Assembly (NCBI GenBank): GCA_038206985.1
Contig: JBBRAH010000001.1
Coordinates: 124,001-188,000 of the forward strand
Direction of reading: 5' to 3'
DNA from: CAXMST01 sp038206985
Lineage (GTDB): Bacteria > Actinomycetota > Thermoleophilia > Solirubrobacterales > 70-9
DNA length: 64,000 bases
Part shown: in pieces, positions 1-8,369 of the stretch
Numbering within the stretch: the first letter of the stretch is position 1
Layout: each line of letters opens with the position of its first letter
Notes under the pieces: model-generated
The model's input: only the letters and a program-made list of their open reading frames with translations
The model's database searches: none
What the model was told of the DNA's origin: nothing
Position numbers and translations under genes: made by a program

Positions 1-120
1 GCCTGGATCAACGGCAAGCTGGGCGTCAGCCGGGTCGAGGATGCGACCATCGAGCAGCTGCAGCGCTCCTGCAACCTGCTCGTGGACGAGCTGATCCGCG
101 CGAGCCGCGGCCGCCGCTGA
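1..120 (+). CDS. C-terminal fragment of an unidentified protein
   Basis: Frame 1 is open from the window edge to a TGA at 118-120 and encodes 39 residues ending in an Arg/Gly-rich tail. The visible part reads as one amphipathic helix (about residues 12-35, with IEQLQRSCNLLVDELIR at its core). That could be the last helix of a helical regulator or enzyme, but no family motif is present and I do not assign one. Codon use is GC3-rich, as for the neighbours. The gene starts outside the window. Confidence 0.6.
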   Translation, partial: AWINGKLGVSRVEDATIEQLQRSCNLLVDELIRASRGRR

Positions 121-127
121 AGCCCCG

Positions 128-186
128 GAAACCGGCTGACCGACGAACTCTGACGCGTTCTACTGACCTATACGGTCGGCTATTCG
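128..186. repeat. 59-bp intergenic repeat, copy A
   Basis: This segment matches 51563-51621 in the same orientation with about 5 mismatches over 59 bp and no gaps. Its ends can pair: GGCTGACCG near the start against CGGTCGGC near the end, enclosing a loop of about 30 nt that contains CTCTGACGCGTTCT. It lies between two convergent genes, like copy B. It could be a bidirectional terminator, a REP-like element or a small mobile repeat. Confidence 0.75.
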
Positions 187-212
187 CAGTGAAGCGACTG
201 TCCGGACGGCGG

Positions 213-695
213 CTACCAGGCGTCGATCTCGTACGACTTCCAGACCGAGGCGCTCGCACCGGTCGAGTCGTAGAGCCGCTGCGCGGTGTGGTTGTCGGGC
301 GCGGTGCTCCACTCGAGCTTCCCTACTCCACGCTTACGGCAGGCGCCCCGGCAGGCCTCGATCAGGGCCCGCCCCACCCCCGCCCCCCGCACGTCGGGCT
401 TGACGAAGAGGTCGTTCATCAGGCCGTTCCGCGCCGCATCCAGCGTGGACCAACCCCAGAAGATCGTCGCGAAACCGACCGAGATGGCGTCGTCTTCGCG
501 ACGCGCGATGAGCTGGACGCCCTCGCCGGGATCATCGAGCAGCGCTCGCGAGAGGGCGACCAGCCGATCGTCGCGCGGAGCGACCTCGTAGAAGTCGCAG
601 TAGGCGCGCATCATGGGCAGCAGTTCGGAGAGGTCGACGTGATCGACCTTCTTGATACTTACCCCGAGTCCCGATTGCGCCACTGCCGGGCGCAT
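213..695 (-). CDS. GNAT family N-acetyltransferase
   Basis: Protein of about 160 aa with the GNAT fold. The acetyl-CoA loop is seen as VRGAGVGRAL (R-x-x-G-x-G/A) about 60 residues from the end, preceded by the strand LMNDLFVKP and followed by the motif B region DNHTAQRLYDSTGA. Such enzymes transfer an acetyl group from acetyl-CoA to an amine; the substrate cannot be told from sequence. ATG at 695 gives the longest reasonable start; GTG at 683 is an alternative and has TAGGAT 10 nt upstream. The open frame continues much further upstream, but that part overlaps the next gene and is shadow. It is the last gene of a minus-strand run after ispG. Confidence 0.85.
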   Translation of the reverse strand: MRPAVAQSGLGVSIKKVDHVDLSELLPMMRAYCDFYEVAPRDDRLVALSRALLDDPGEGVQLIARREDDAISVGFATIFWGWSTLDAARNGLMNDLFVKPDVRGAGVGRALIEACRGACRKRGVGKLEWSTAPDNHTAQRLYDSTGASASVWKSYEIDAW

Positions 696-733
696 CCTAC
701 GCCGCGCGGGCCCGCAACGGGCGGCGCTCGGAC

Positions 734-1387
734 TCAGAGACCGCCTGAGCCGCCGCCTCCGCCGCCCTTTCCGGCCTTGCCGCCGGCGAGGCCGGAGCGC
801 CAGAAGGACGTCTTCAGCTTGGCTGCAGGCCTGGTCAGCTCGACATGTATGTGGTCGATGTGCGCCTGGGTGGTATCGACGCCCTTGCGGCCACCGCGGC
901 AGACGCTGTAGCTGCTGAGGCCGGAGTTTCCGGTCTGCCAGAAGCGGCAGTTGAAGATGATCAGCTGGATTCCCATGCGGCGTGCAAGCGCGTTGCGGCG
1001 GCCCTTCGAGTCGCGGGCCAGCCAGGTGTTGATGAAGCGCATCGCGAAGCGTTTCTGCTTCTTGACCCGTGCATCGAGCCCGAAGTCGAGTGCCCTGCCT
1101 GTCCCGTGGACGCCGCCATCGCAGCGGATCGTGCCGGTGAAGACATTCCTGGTGCTGTTGCGCTTCATCCACTTCTCGAGCGCCTTCGTCCCCTTCGGCG
1201 TCCGCCTCGCGCAGCCACCGGCACCGTGGTAGCGCTCTTTGTCGAGCTTCTTGCGGATCAGCGAGGAATCGTTGGCCGGGTTCGGGCGTAACGTGTTGTT
1301 CTTGCCGGCCAGGGCCTGGGAGCCGAGCAGACCAAGCAGCCCGAGCGCCAGCGCGGCAACGACAACTGTGAGCAACCTGCGGTACAT
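734..1387 (-). CDS. Secreted VldE/ARB_07466-like protein (M15-related fold)
   Basis: 217 aa. Residues 1-27 form a Sec signal peptide (MYRR, then a long Leu/Ala/Val core ending near QALAG). The mature part has the marks of the ARB_07466-like C-terminal domain related to VanY/M15 peptidases: GTGRALDFG in the middle and HIDHIHVEL towards the end, plus four cysteines that could form two disulfides. The tail is Gly-rich (GGGGGGSGG). A role in cell-wall peptide cleavage or binding is inferred from the fold. It starts 12 bp after the ispG stop and is probably co-transcribed with it. Confidence 0.75.
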   Translation of the reverse strand: MYRRLLTVVVAALALGLLGLLGSQALAGKNNTLRPNPANDSSLIRKKLDKERYHGAGGCARRTPKGTKALEKWMKRNSTRNVFTGTIRCDGGVHGTGRALDFGLDARVKKQKRFAMRFINTWLARDSKGRRNALARRMGIQLIIFNCRFWQTGNSGLSSYSVCRGGRKGVDTTQAHIDHIHVELTRPAAKLKTSFWRSGLAGGKAGKGGGGGGSGGL

Positions 1388-1399
1388 CGGGAGCGTGGG

Positions 1400-2677
1400 C
1401 TAGGCGCGCGTGAAGCGGCGGCCGGCGGTCGGTGAGGCGTCCTCGCCCAACTCGACCTTCTTGCCCTTTGGCGGTGCGGTGATGTCCTCACCCTCCTCCA
1501 CCGCCGCGGCTTCCATCGCGGCGATCTTCTCCGGGGTGAGATCCCCGGCGTTCTCCTCTTCGATCTTCTGCAGCCACTCGGCGCCCTCGGCGGACTCGGT
1601 CTCGTCGAAATCGATCTTGCCGCCGGCGCCGACGGACTTGTCGATCTCCTCGAACAGGGTGTCCACGAGGTCATCCTGAGGCACCTTGCGCAGCGGCTTG
1701 CCGTGGGCGAAGATCAGACCCTCGTTGAGCGCCCCCGTGATTCCGAAGTCGGCGTGGCTGGCCTCGCCGATCCCGTTCACCGCGCAGCCGAGCACGGCGA
1801 CCTCGATCGGGTCCTTGTAGGCCTCCAGACGCGTCTCGATCTCGGCGACGACGGTGTCCATGTCGAACTGCAGGCGACCGCAGGTCGGGCAGGCGATCAG
1901 CACCGGGCCGCGCTCACGCAGTTGCAGCGCCTTGAGGATCTCCCAGGCGACCTTGACCTCCTCCTCGGCATGGAAGGTGGAGAGGCTGATCCGGATCGTG
2001 TCTCCGACTCCATCGGCGAGCAGCGTGCCGAGCCCGACGGCGGACTTGAGCGAACCCGTCCACTTGGTGCCGGCCTCGGTGATGCCAAGATGCAACGGGT
2101 AGGGAATCCGCTCGGAGAGCAGCCGGTTGGCCGCGATCGTGTTGGGCACGTTCGTTGACTTGATCGAGACCTTGAAGTCGGTGAACTCGAGGTCCTCCAT
2201 CAATTCAACGAACTCGACCGCCGCCGTGACCAGGGCCTCGACCGGCTTTTCCCGCTCCAGTTCGTGCAGGTGCTTGGGCAGCGAGCCGGAGTTGACTCCG
2301 ATCCGCATCGGTGTGCCGGCCGCGGTGGCCCGCTCGGCGACCTCGGCGACCTTCTCGCGCCCGCCGATGTTGCCCGGGTTGAGGCGGATACAGTGGGCGC
2401 CGGCGTCGATCGCCTTGAGCGCGAGGGTGTGGTTGAAGTGGATATCGGCGATCACGGGAATCGGCGATTCCTTGACGATCGTCTTCAGCGCCTCGACGTC
2501 CTTGTCCCGGGGCACGGCAACGCGGACGATGTCGGCGCCCGCCTCGGCCACCGTCTCGATCTGCTCCATCGTTGCCTTGAGGTTGGCGGTCTCGGTCTTG
2601 GTCATCGTCTGGACCGCGACCGGGGCGCCGCCGCCGATCGGCACGCCGCCGATGAATATCTGTCGCTTGGAAGCCAT
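1400..2677 (-). CDS. ispG: 4-hydroxy-3-methylbut-2-en-1-yl diphosphate synthase
   Basis: 425 aa. IspG (GcpE) converts MEcPP to HMBPP in the non-mevalonate isoprenoid pathway using a [4Fe-4S] cluster. The three cluster cysteines are visible at C263 and C266 (ACPTCGR) and C298 (LGCAVNG), with the fourth-ligand-type glutamate in NGIGE at E305; the usual motif is NGPGE, so Pro is replaced by Ile. The N-terminal barrel is standard (GGAPVAVQTMTKT, IADIHFNH, NPGN). About 60 residues after the family core form an acidic, Glu/Ala-rich tail ending FTRA. ATG at 2677 was chosen because it opens on the conserved KRQIFIGGVPIGGG; the longer frame runs into the upstream gene. dxr of the same pathway lies 5.7 kb upstream. 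Confidence 0.97.
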   Translation of the reverse strand: MASKRQIFIGGVPIGGGAPVAVQTMTKTETANLKATMEQIETVAEAGADIVRVAVPRDKDVEALKTIVKESPIPVIADIHFNHTLALKAIDAGAHCIRLNPGNIGGREKVAEVAERATAAGTPMRIGVNSGSLPKHLHELEREKPVEALVTAAVEFVELMEDLEFTDFKVSIKSTNVPNTIAANRLLSERIPYPLHLGITEAGTKWTGSLKSAVGLGTLLADGVGDTIRISLSTFHAEEEVKVAWEILKALQLRERGPVLIACPTCGRLQFDMDTVVAEIETRLEAYKDPIEVAVLGCAVNGIGEASHADFGITGALNEGLIFAHGKPLRKVPQDDLVDTLFEEIDKSVGAGGKIDFDETESAEGAEWLQKIEEENAGDLTPEKIAAMEAAAVEEGEDITAPPKGKKVELGEDASPTAGRRFTRA

Positions 2678-2739
2678 CCGCAGCAGGATAGAAGGCCGGG
2701 AGGCCGGGTCGCGCGCACCGCGGCGCCCGTGGGCTCCGC

Positions 2740-3672
2740 TCAGCGCCTGGCGCCGACGAGTTCGAGCACCTCGCCGCCGAACGTCGTCACGTAGAGATTG
2801 CGCGGCGGGAAGCGTGATTTCTTGCGCCCGAAGGCAAGATCGCTCGGTCCCGAGGGGAAAGGATCGCGCCCGGCAAGCACGCACGCCGCGCCGGGGCCGT
2901 CCACCCTCCAGACCTCCCCCGCTCCGTTAGCCGCAGCGTAGAGGCGATCGGCTCCGTCGCGGGTGAGGCCGTCGAATCCCGCGGCCGCGTCGGCGACACC
3001 CGCCGTGTACCAGGTCGCGGCGGCACCTGGATCATCGAGGGGAACCCGCTGGATCGCGGCCGCTGTGAAGGTCTGGTTGACGAACAGGAAGCGGCTGGTG
3101 CTGTCAACGATCATCCCGTTCGCCGAGATCACGTTGGCCCAGTTCAGCTCCGGCGTGCGCTTGCGGACGCGATCGATGCCGGAGCCGATGTCGATCGAGG
3201 CGTAGATCGTCCGCCCAGGGCCGCGTGCGATCCCATTCGCCATCTGTAGGCCGGAGGTGTGCACCCGCGACTTGCCGGTCTTTGGATCGACCAGCAGTAG
3301 CCCTGCCTCAGGATTGAGTGGCCCGTCGGCGGCCTGGGCAATCGAGTCGCCAAATCCGACCAGCAGCTTGCCGTCCTTGCGGAAGACGATCCCACCGGGA
3401 CCATCGATCCCGTCGAGGATCAGCCTCGGCTCAGCGCCGGGCCGGCGCAGCATCAGCAGCTCACCAGCATCGGAGTCGGTGAAGAAGAGGCGCCCACGCT
3501 TGTCAACGCCGATCGATTCGAGCACACCGCGCCCGGAGACCAGCACCTTGACCTGGGGCTGCTTGGCGCACGGGGGAGCGGCGAGAGCGCTCCCGGACAG
3601 GACGGCGAGGGCGCCCGCGATCAGCGCGAGAGTCGCGATCGTGGCCCTGGTGATTCCCGCCCGATGCAGCAT
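2740..3672 (-). CDS. Secreted SMP-30/gluconolactonase-like beta-propeller protein
   Basis: 310 aa with an N-terminal signal peptide (residues 1-31, ending SALA-APP). The mature part has propeller-blade repeats: GVDKRGRLFFTDSDAGELLML, IVFRKDGKLLVGFGD, GIARGPGRTIYASIDIG, GLTRDGADRLYAAANGAGEVWRV. This is the pattern of SMP-30/LRE-type or NHL-like six-bladed propellers, which are calcium-dependent lactonases or binding modules; the substrate is unknown. Two cysteines near the two ends may link N- and C-termini. A GATAAT -10 box lies 6 nt before the ATG, so the transcript is probably leaderless. The gene ends 62 bp before ispG, on the same strand. Confidence 0.8.
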   Translation of the reverse strand: MLHRAGITRATIATLALIAGALAVLSGSALAAPPCAKQPQVKVLVSGRGVLESIGVDKRGRLFFTDSDAGELLMLRRPGAEPRLILDGIDGPGGIVFRKDGKLLVGFGDSIAQAADGPLNPEAGLLLVDPKTGKSRVHTSGLQMANGIARGPGRTIYASIDIGSGIDRVRKRTPELNWANVISANGMIVDSTSRFLFVNQTFTAAAIQRVPLDDPGAAATWYTAGVADAAAGFDGLTRDGADRLYAAANGAGEVWRVDGPGAACVLAGRDPFPSGPSDLAFGRKKSRFPPRNLYVTTFGGEVLELVGARR

Positions 3673-3678
3673 CGGGTG

Positions 3679-3684
3679 ATTATC
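3679..3684 (-). promoter_or_regulatory. -10 box of the beta-propeller gene
   Basis: On the minus strand this reads GATAAT, 6 nt before the ATG at 3672, the spacing expected for a leaderless transcript. No good -35 was seen. Confidence 0.45.
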
Positions 3685-3740
3685 CAGCAGATCGACGCGC
3701 TCGGCGCGCCTCGGGATTCGTAACGCGGATCCTTCTCCCC

Positions 3741-3746
3741 TACCCT
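3741..3746 (+). promoter_or_regulatory. -10 box for the DUF2277 gene
   Basis: TACCCT, ending 6 nt before the ATG at 3753; predicted transcription start coincides with the A of the start codon (leaderless). Confidence 0.45.
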
Positions 3747-3752
3747 GAAGGC

Positions 3753-4034
3753 ATGTGTCGGAACATCAGAACTCTCTACAACTTCGAGCCCGCCGCAACC
3801 GAGGAGGAGATCGAGGCCGCCGCGCTTCAGTACGTGCGCAAGGTAACCGGCTTCAGCAAGCCCTCGCAGGTCAACACGGAGGCCTTCGAGCAGGCCGTCG
3901 AGGAGGTCGCCGCCGTGACGCGCGATCTGTTCGGCCGGCTCGAGACCAATGCCGCGCCCAAGGACCGCGAGGTCGAGGCCGCCAAGGCGCGGGGCCGTGC
4001 CGCGAAGCGCTACGGAACCGAAGTCGCCGCGTAG
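3753..4034 (+). CDS. DUF2277 family protein
   Basis: 93 aa, typical length for the DUF2277 family, with the diagnostic opening MCRNIRTLYNFEPAATEEEI followed by AALQYVRKVTGFSKPS. The family is small, cytosolic, mostly helical and common in actinobacteria; no function is established. The C-terminus is Lys/Arg/Ala-rich and may bind nucleic acid, but that is only a guess. It has its own likely leaderless promoter. The next gene in the same direction starts 38-50 bp downstream. Confidence 0.9.
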   Translation: MCRNIRTLYNFEPAATEEEIEAAALQYVRKVTGFSKPSQVNTEAFEQAVEEVAAVTRDLFGRLETNAAPKDREVEAAKARGRAAKRYGTEVAA

Positions 4035-4072
4035 AACCGCTGCGCCGTCGCCGATGATCGCGGCCCGGTAGC

Positions 4073-5350
4073 GTGCCGCCGGGGATGGACGGGCGCGAGC
4101 GACAGACCCAGATCTACGTCGACGGGGTCGGCGGGCGTAAGCCCTCGATCCCGATCGACTTCGGCCGCCTGGAGCAGGCTGCGGAGCGGGCAATCAGCCG
4201 TGAGGCGTTCGCCTACATCGCCACGGGCGCCGGCCGCGAGTCCACAGTGGCGACCAATCGGGAGGGCTTCGGCCGCTGGCGGATTGTGCCGCGCATGCTG
4301 CGCGACGTCTCCGAGCGCGACCTGAGCGTGGAGCTGTTCGGCCGGCGGCTGCCCTCCCCCTTCCTGCTGGCACCCGTCGGCGTTCTCGAGATGGTCGACG
4401 GCGAGGCCGATCGCGCCGTTGGCCGGGCCGCCGCGGTGGCAGGGGTTCCCTACATCTTCTCCAACCAGGCCTCGGTCCCGATGGAGGACGTGGCGGCGGC
4501 GATGGGCGATGCGTCGCGCTGGTTCCAGCTCTACTGGAGCACCCACAACGAGCTGGTTGAGAGCTTCGTCTCCCGGGCCGAGGCGAGTGGCTGCGAAGCG
4601 ATCGTGGTCACGCTCGACACGACGATGCTCGGCTGGCGCACCCGTGACCTCGACCTCGCCTACCTGCCCTTCCTGCGTGGCAAGGGCATCGCCCAGTACA
4701 CGAGCGACCCGGTTTTCCGGCGGCTGATGCACGAGATCCCGGCCCGGAAGAGCCAGCCCGAGCCGCGTATCGGGTTGAGCGCCATCTCCACCCTGATCCA
4801 GCTCGTGCGCAACTATCCCGGCAAGTTTCTGCCGGCGCTGCGCTCAGGTGATGCCCGTGCAGCGGTCCAGGCCTTCGTCCAGATCTACTCGCGGCCCTCA
4901 CTCACCTGGGAGGACCTCTCCTTCCTGCGGGAGCGGACGAAGCTCCCGGTGCTGCTCAAGGGGATCAACCACCCCGAAGACGCCCGGCGCGCGGTCGCCG
5001 AGGGTATCGACGGGATCGTGGTGTCCAACCACGGCGGTCGCCAGGTGGACGGCGCGATCGGCGCTGTCGAGGCGCTCCCGGGTGTGCTCGATGCCGTGGA
5101 CGGTTCGATCCCGGTCCTGCTCGACAGCGGTATCCGGGGCGGCGCCGACGCTTTCAAAGCTCTGGCGCTCGGCGCTACTGCAGTCTGCCTCGGCCGCCCC
5201 TACGTCTATGCCCTCGCGGTGGCCGGCGAGCAGGGTGTGCGGGAGCTACTCCAGAACCAGATCGCGGACTTCGACCTGACCATGGGCCTTGCCGGGGTGA
5301 GCTCCGTGGCTGAACTCGACCGCTCGGCCCTGGTCGAGCACCGCGCCTGA
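4073..5350 (+). CDS. FMN-dependent alpha-hydroxy-acid oxidizing protein (lactate 2-monooxygenase/LldD type)
   Basis: 425 aa from GTG 4073; ATG at 4085 (421 aa) is equally good and follows GCCGGGG. It is a TIM-barrel flavoenzyme that oxidises 2-hydroxy acids such as L-lactate. Visible features: substrate-binding region EAFAYIATGAGRESTVATN, FMN strand FLLAPVGVLEM, FQLYW, the base-histidine motif VVSNHGGRQVDGA near residue 320, and the phosphate-binding end LDSGIRGGADAFKALALGATAVCLGRPY. The loop after DTTMLGWRTRDLD is long, as in lactate 2-monooxygenases rather than glycolate oxidase. It converges on the acyl-CoA synthetase gene with 9 bp between stops. Confidence 0.88.
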   Translation: MPPGMDGRERQTQIYVDGVGGRKPSIPIDFGRLEQAAERAISREAFAYIATGAGRESTVATNREGFGRWRIVPRMLRDVSERDLSVELFGRRLPSPFLLAPVGVLEMVDGEADRAVGRAAAVAGVPYIFSNQASVPMEDVAAAMGDASRWFQLYWSTHNELVESFVSRAEASGCEAIVVTLDTTMLGWRTRDLDLAYLPFLRGKGIAQYTSDPVFRRLMHEIPARKSQPEPRIGLSAISTLIQLVRNYPGKFLPALRSGDARAAVQAFVQIYSRPSLTWEDLSFLRERTKLPVLLKGINHPEDARRAVAEGIDGIVVSNHGGRQVDGAIGAVEALPGVLDAVDGSIPVLLDSGIRGGADAFKALALGATAVCLGRPYVYALAVAGEQGVRELLQNQIADFDLTMGLAGVSSVAELDRSALVEHRA

Positions 5351-5359
5351 CCGCCGGCC

Positions 5360-7168
5360 TCAGCCGCCGTAGAGGTCTTCGATCTCGTCGCTGTACTTCT
5401 CGTTGATCGGCTTGCGCTTGAGCTTCATCGTTGGCGTCAGCTCATCGCCGCCGGGCTCCCAGTCGGTCGGCAGGATCTTGAACTTCTTGATCTGCTCGAC
5501 CCGGGACATCTTGGCGTTGGCCGATTCGATCGCCTCGTCGACCGCCGCGATCACCTTCTCGTTCTCGGCGAGCGCATCCAACGAGGTGTCGTCGATGCCG
5601 TTCTTCTCGGCCCAGCCGGGGACCGTGTCAGGGTCCAGGGTGATGAGCGCGATGTTGTAGGAGCGCTGGTCGCCGATCGTGATCGCCTGCCCAATCAGCG
5701 GACTGGAGCTCTTGACGTGCGCCTCGATCCCGGCCGGCGACATGTTCTTGCCGGCCGCGTTGATGATCAGCTCCTTCTTGCGATCGACGATCTTCAGATA
5801 GCCGTCGGAGTCGAGCTCGCCGATGTCACCGGTTGAGAGCCAGCCGTCGGAATCGATGGCTTCAGCTGTCTTGTCCGGCATATTGCGATAGCCGGCCATA
5901 ATCGAGTCGCCCTTGACGAGCACCTCGCCGTCGGAAGCGAGCTTGACCTCGATTCCGGGGGTCGGCGGGCCGACGGTGCCCAGCTTGACCTTCCCGGGAG
6001 GGTTGAGCGTCGCCACGCCGCATGTCTCAGACATGCCCCAGAGCTCACCGATCGGGATCCCGATCGCGTGGAAGAACTCGAGCACCTCGACAGGGGTCGG
6101 GGCGGCGCCGACATTGACAGCGACGACCTTGTCGAGGCCGAGCTGCTCACGCAGATGGCAAAACATGTTCTCGTCGGCAGCCTTGGCACCGGCGGCAACC
6201 GCCTCGGGGACCTCCTCGCCGGCCTGCTCGGCGCGCACCTTGGCAAGGGCCGCCTCCAGGCCCTTCTGAGCGGGCTCGCGAGCCTCGTCAGGGAGCCCGG
6301 CGATCTTGGCCTCCAGGCCGGCCTTGAGCTTCTCCCAGATCCGCGGGACGGCGAAGAACCAGGTCGGACGCACCTGTGGCAGGACCTCGATGATCTTGCG
6401 CGGGTCCGGGCAGATGGTCACCGAGAGGCCCATCACGACGGGCAGGTAGTAGTGGGCCCCGCGTTCGGCGATGTGCGCCGCCGGCAGCCAGGAGATCACC
6501 TTGTTCTCCTGATCGTCGGGGAACGGGATCATGTCCTCCACGGAGGAGACGAGGCTCATCAGGTTGCGATGCGAGAGCTGCACGCCCTTGGGCGGACCGG
6601 TGGTGCCGGATGTGTAGATCAACGTCAGCAGATCATCGGGCCCGACCTCCTCGGCAACCGAGTCGTCGAAGTCGGGATCGACGGCGACGAACTCCTCGAA
6701 GGTCATCGTGCCGCCGTCTCCGTCGAGCGTGATGATGTGCTCGAGTTCGGGCAGATCCTTCTTCGCCTTCATGAACGTCTCGAGGAACTCCTTCTCGACG
6801 ACGGCCACCTTGGCGCCTGCATCCGAGCAGACGTGGGCGACCTGCTCCGGTGAGGAGGTCTGGTAGATCGAGAAGGGGACACCACCGAGGGTGATCGCTC
6901 CCAGGTCGATGGCGGTGAACTCCGTGCGGTTGTTGAGCATGATCGCGACGGTGTCGCCCTTGCTCAAGCCGAGGCTCGCGAAGCCGCCGGCAGCGGCCGC
7001 AGCGCTCTTCCGCAGCTCGTTCCAGGAAGTCTCCTCCTCGCCGGAGAGGATCGCGCGGGAGTCTCCGAGACGCTCGACCGTGCGCTGAAACGCCAGGCCC
7101 AGGTTGGGCGCGACCATGTCCTTGCCGGGGCCGCCATTTGCGTAGCCCTCAGCGGTGCTGACTTCCAT
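5360..7168 (-). CDS. Long-chain acyl-CoA synthetase (AMP-forming, FadD15-like)
   Basis: 602 aa. It activates a fatty acid to acyl-AMP and then acyl-CoA. The ATP loop is IYTSGTTGPPKG at residues 184-195, followed by VQLSHRN; the adenylate motif is GELWGMSETCG, and the hinge/ribose motif is STGDIGELDSDGYLKIVDRKKELI with a later KNMSP. The length and the C-terminal LTPTMKLKR(K) match the mycobacterial FadD15 / eukaryotic long-chain type. The ATG is preceded by a strong SD (GGAGGAGA). A small hairpin (GGTTC-N6-GAACC, 7197-7212) lies in the 5' leader just after the rseP stop. The gene therefore seems attached to the dxr-rseP operon or has its own start there. Confidence 0.92.
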   Translation of the reverse strand: MEVSTAEGYANGGPGKDMVAPNLGLAFQRTVERLGDSRAILSGEEETSWNELRKSAAAAAGGFASLGLSKGDTVAIMLNNRTEFTAIDLGAITLGGVPFSIYQTSSPEQVAHVCSDAGAKVAVVEKEFLETFMKAKKDLPELEHIITLDGDGGTMTFEEFVAVDPDFDDSVAEEVGPDDLLTLIYTSGTTGPPKGVQLSHRNLMSLVSSVEDMIPFPDDQENKVISWLPAAHIAERGAHYYLPVVMGLSVTICPDPRKIIEVLPQVRPTWFFAVPRIWEKLKAGLEAKIAGLPDEAREPAQKGLEAALAKVRAEQAGEEVPEAVAAGAKAADENMFCHLREQLGLDKVVAVNVGAAPTPVEVLEFFHAIGIPIGELWGMSETCGVATLNPPGKVKLGTVGPPTPGIEVKLASDGEVLVKGDSIMAGYRNMPDKTAEAIDSDGWLSTGDIGELDSDGYLKIVDRKKELIINAAGKNMSPAGIEAHVKSSSPLIGQAITIGDQRSYNIALITLDPDTVPGWAEKNGIDDTSLDALAENEKVIAAVDEAIESANAKMSRVEQIKKFKILPTDWEPGGDELTPTMKLKRKPINEKYSDEIEDLYGG

Positions 7169-7244
7169 TCCGATCTCCTCCAGAAATTCGGGTAAAGGTT
7201 CACCGCGGAACCTACCGGAAGCCTGGCTTTGCGGGGGATTCCGT

Positions 7245-8369
7245 CTAGCGGACGTTGAAGCCGTCGCCGGTGATCCGCCCGATGTCGTTCTGCAGGCCGA
7301 TCACGAACAGCATCAGAACCAGCGCCAGGCCGACGAAGCTGGCCCGCTCCATCGTTTGCAGCGAGGCCCGCCTGCCGCGCAGCTTCTCGACGATGCTCCA
7401 GAAGATGTGGCCGCCGTCCAGCGGCAGGATCGGCAGCAGGTTGATCAAGCCGAGCGAGAGGCTGATGATCCCCAGGATGCCGATCGCCTGGCGCGTGTCG
7501 AACTCGAAGCTCTGCCGCGTGACCTCCGTCGCTCCAACCACGCCGGTGATCTCCTTGCGCTGCTCGGCGTCGAGGATCCGCGAGAAGACCTTCGCGGTCT
7601 GCGAGGTCACGTACCAGAGCTGGTTGACCGCGTAGTCGGCGCTGTCAACCGCACCGAGCCGGACGCGCTCTGTCGCGTAGCTGAAGCCCAGCACCATGCG
7701 GGGTTCGATTCCCACCTCGGCTTCGGCCGTCGTCGGCACCGAGTACTCGGGTGTGATCTCGACCTGCTGCTTGCTGCCGTCGCGGAGGACGGTGAGCTCC
7801 GCCGGCGAAGTGGCCTCACAGCCGTCCTCGGGTGTGCCGCTGCAGGCATGGGTCTGAATCTGATCGCGGACCGCCTCGGAGAGCGCCGCGCCGCTGAGGT
7901 TGCTGACGTCCTCGCCATCGATCGCGAGCAGCCGGTCGCCCTCGACGAGCGCCACCTCCGCGGGTGTGTCAGCGGCAACCGCGCCGACCTCGTTCTTCGG
8001 GTCGCCGTTGAGCCCGAAGCCACTGGCGATCGCGAAGAAGATGATCAGCGCGAGGACGATGTTGACCGCGGGGCCGGCCGCGATCACGAAGATCCGCTTC
8101 CAGACCGGCATCGTGTAGTAGGCGCGGTCGGCGACCTCCTCCGGAATGTCCTCCTCCGGGTTCATGCCGGTGATCTTCACGAAGCCGCCGAGCGGGATCG
8201 CACCGATCCCGTATTCGGTCTCGCCCCGCTTGAAGCTGACCACCTTGGGCGGGAAGAAGAGGAAGAAGCGCTCGACCCGCATGCCGACGGCCTTGGCGGC
8301 AACCATGTGCCCGGCCTCGTGCAGGATGACGAGCAGAGCGAAGCCGCTGATTGCCAGGACCCAGCTCAC
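7245..8369 (-). CDS. rseP: Site-2 zinc metalloprotease, M50 family with PDZ domain
   Basis: 374 aa membrane protease that cuts transmembrane segments, typically of anti-sigma factors. The zinc motif HEAGH is at residues 17-21 inside the first membrane helix, the third-ligand region is NLLPILPLDGGHIFW near the C-terminus, and a PDZ domain lies in the middle (about 120-200, with GDRLLAIDGEDVSNL). Hydrophobic helices flank both catalytic motifs. The GTG start overlaps the dxr stop (GTGA), so the two are translationally coupled. The genes next in the usual order, cdsA/uppS upstream and ispG downstream, are here separated from it. The single-TM partners of the ECF factors at 11.8 and 13.6 kb could be substrates, but that is speculation. 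Confidence 0.93.
   Translation of the reverse strand: MSWVLAISGFALLVILHEAGHMVAAKAVGMRVERFFLFFPPKVVSFKRGETEYGIGAIPLGGFVKITGMNPEEDIPEEVADRAYYTMPVWKRIFVIAAGPAVNIVLALIIFFAIASGFGLNGDPKNEVGAVAADTPAEVALVEGDRLLAIDGEDVSNLSGAALSEAVRDQIQTHACSGTPEDGCEATSPAELTVLRDGSKQQVEITPEYSVPTTAEAEVGIEPRMVLGFSYATERVRLGAVDSADYAVNQLWYVTSQTAKVFSRILDAEQRKEITGVVGATEVTRQSFEFDTRQAIGILGIISLSLGLINLLPILPLDGGHIFWSIVEKLRGRRASLQTMERASFVGLALVLMLFVIGLQNDIGRITGDGFNVR

Noticed and set aside
2678..2884. Upstream extension of ispG by 69 codons
   Set aside because: Overlaps the 3' end of the beta-propeller gene and has no family similarity; ATG 2677 precedes the conserved start.
7197..7212. Hairpin GGTTC-N6-GAACC before fadD as a further copy of GGTTCCGCGGAACC
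   Set aside because: Two inserted bases break the palindrome and the flanks do not match R1/R2; similarity is probably chance or a plain stem-loop.
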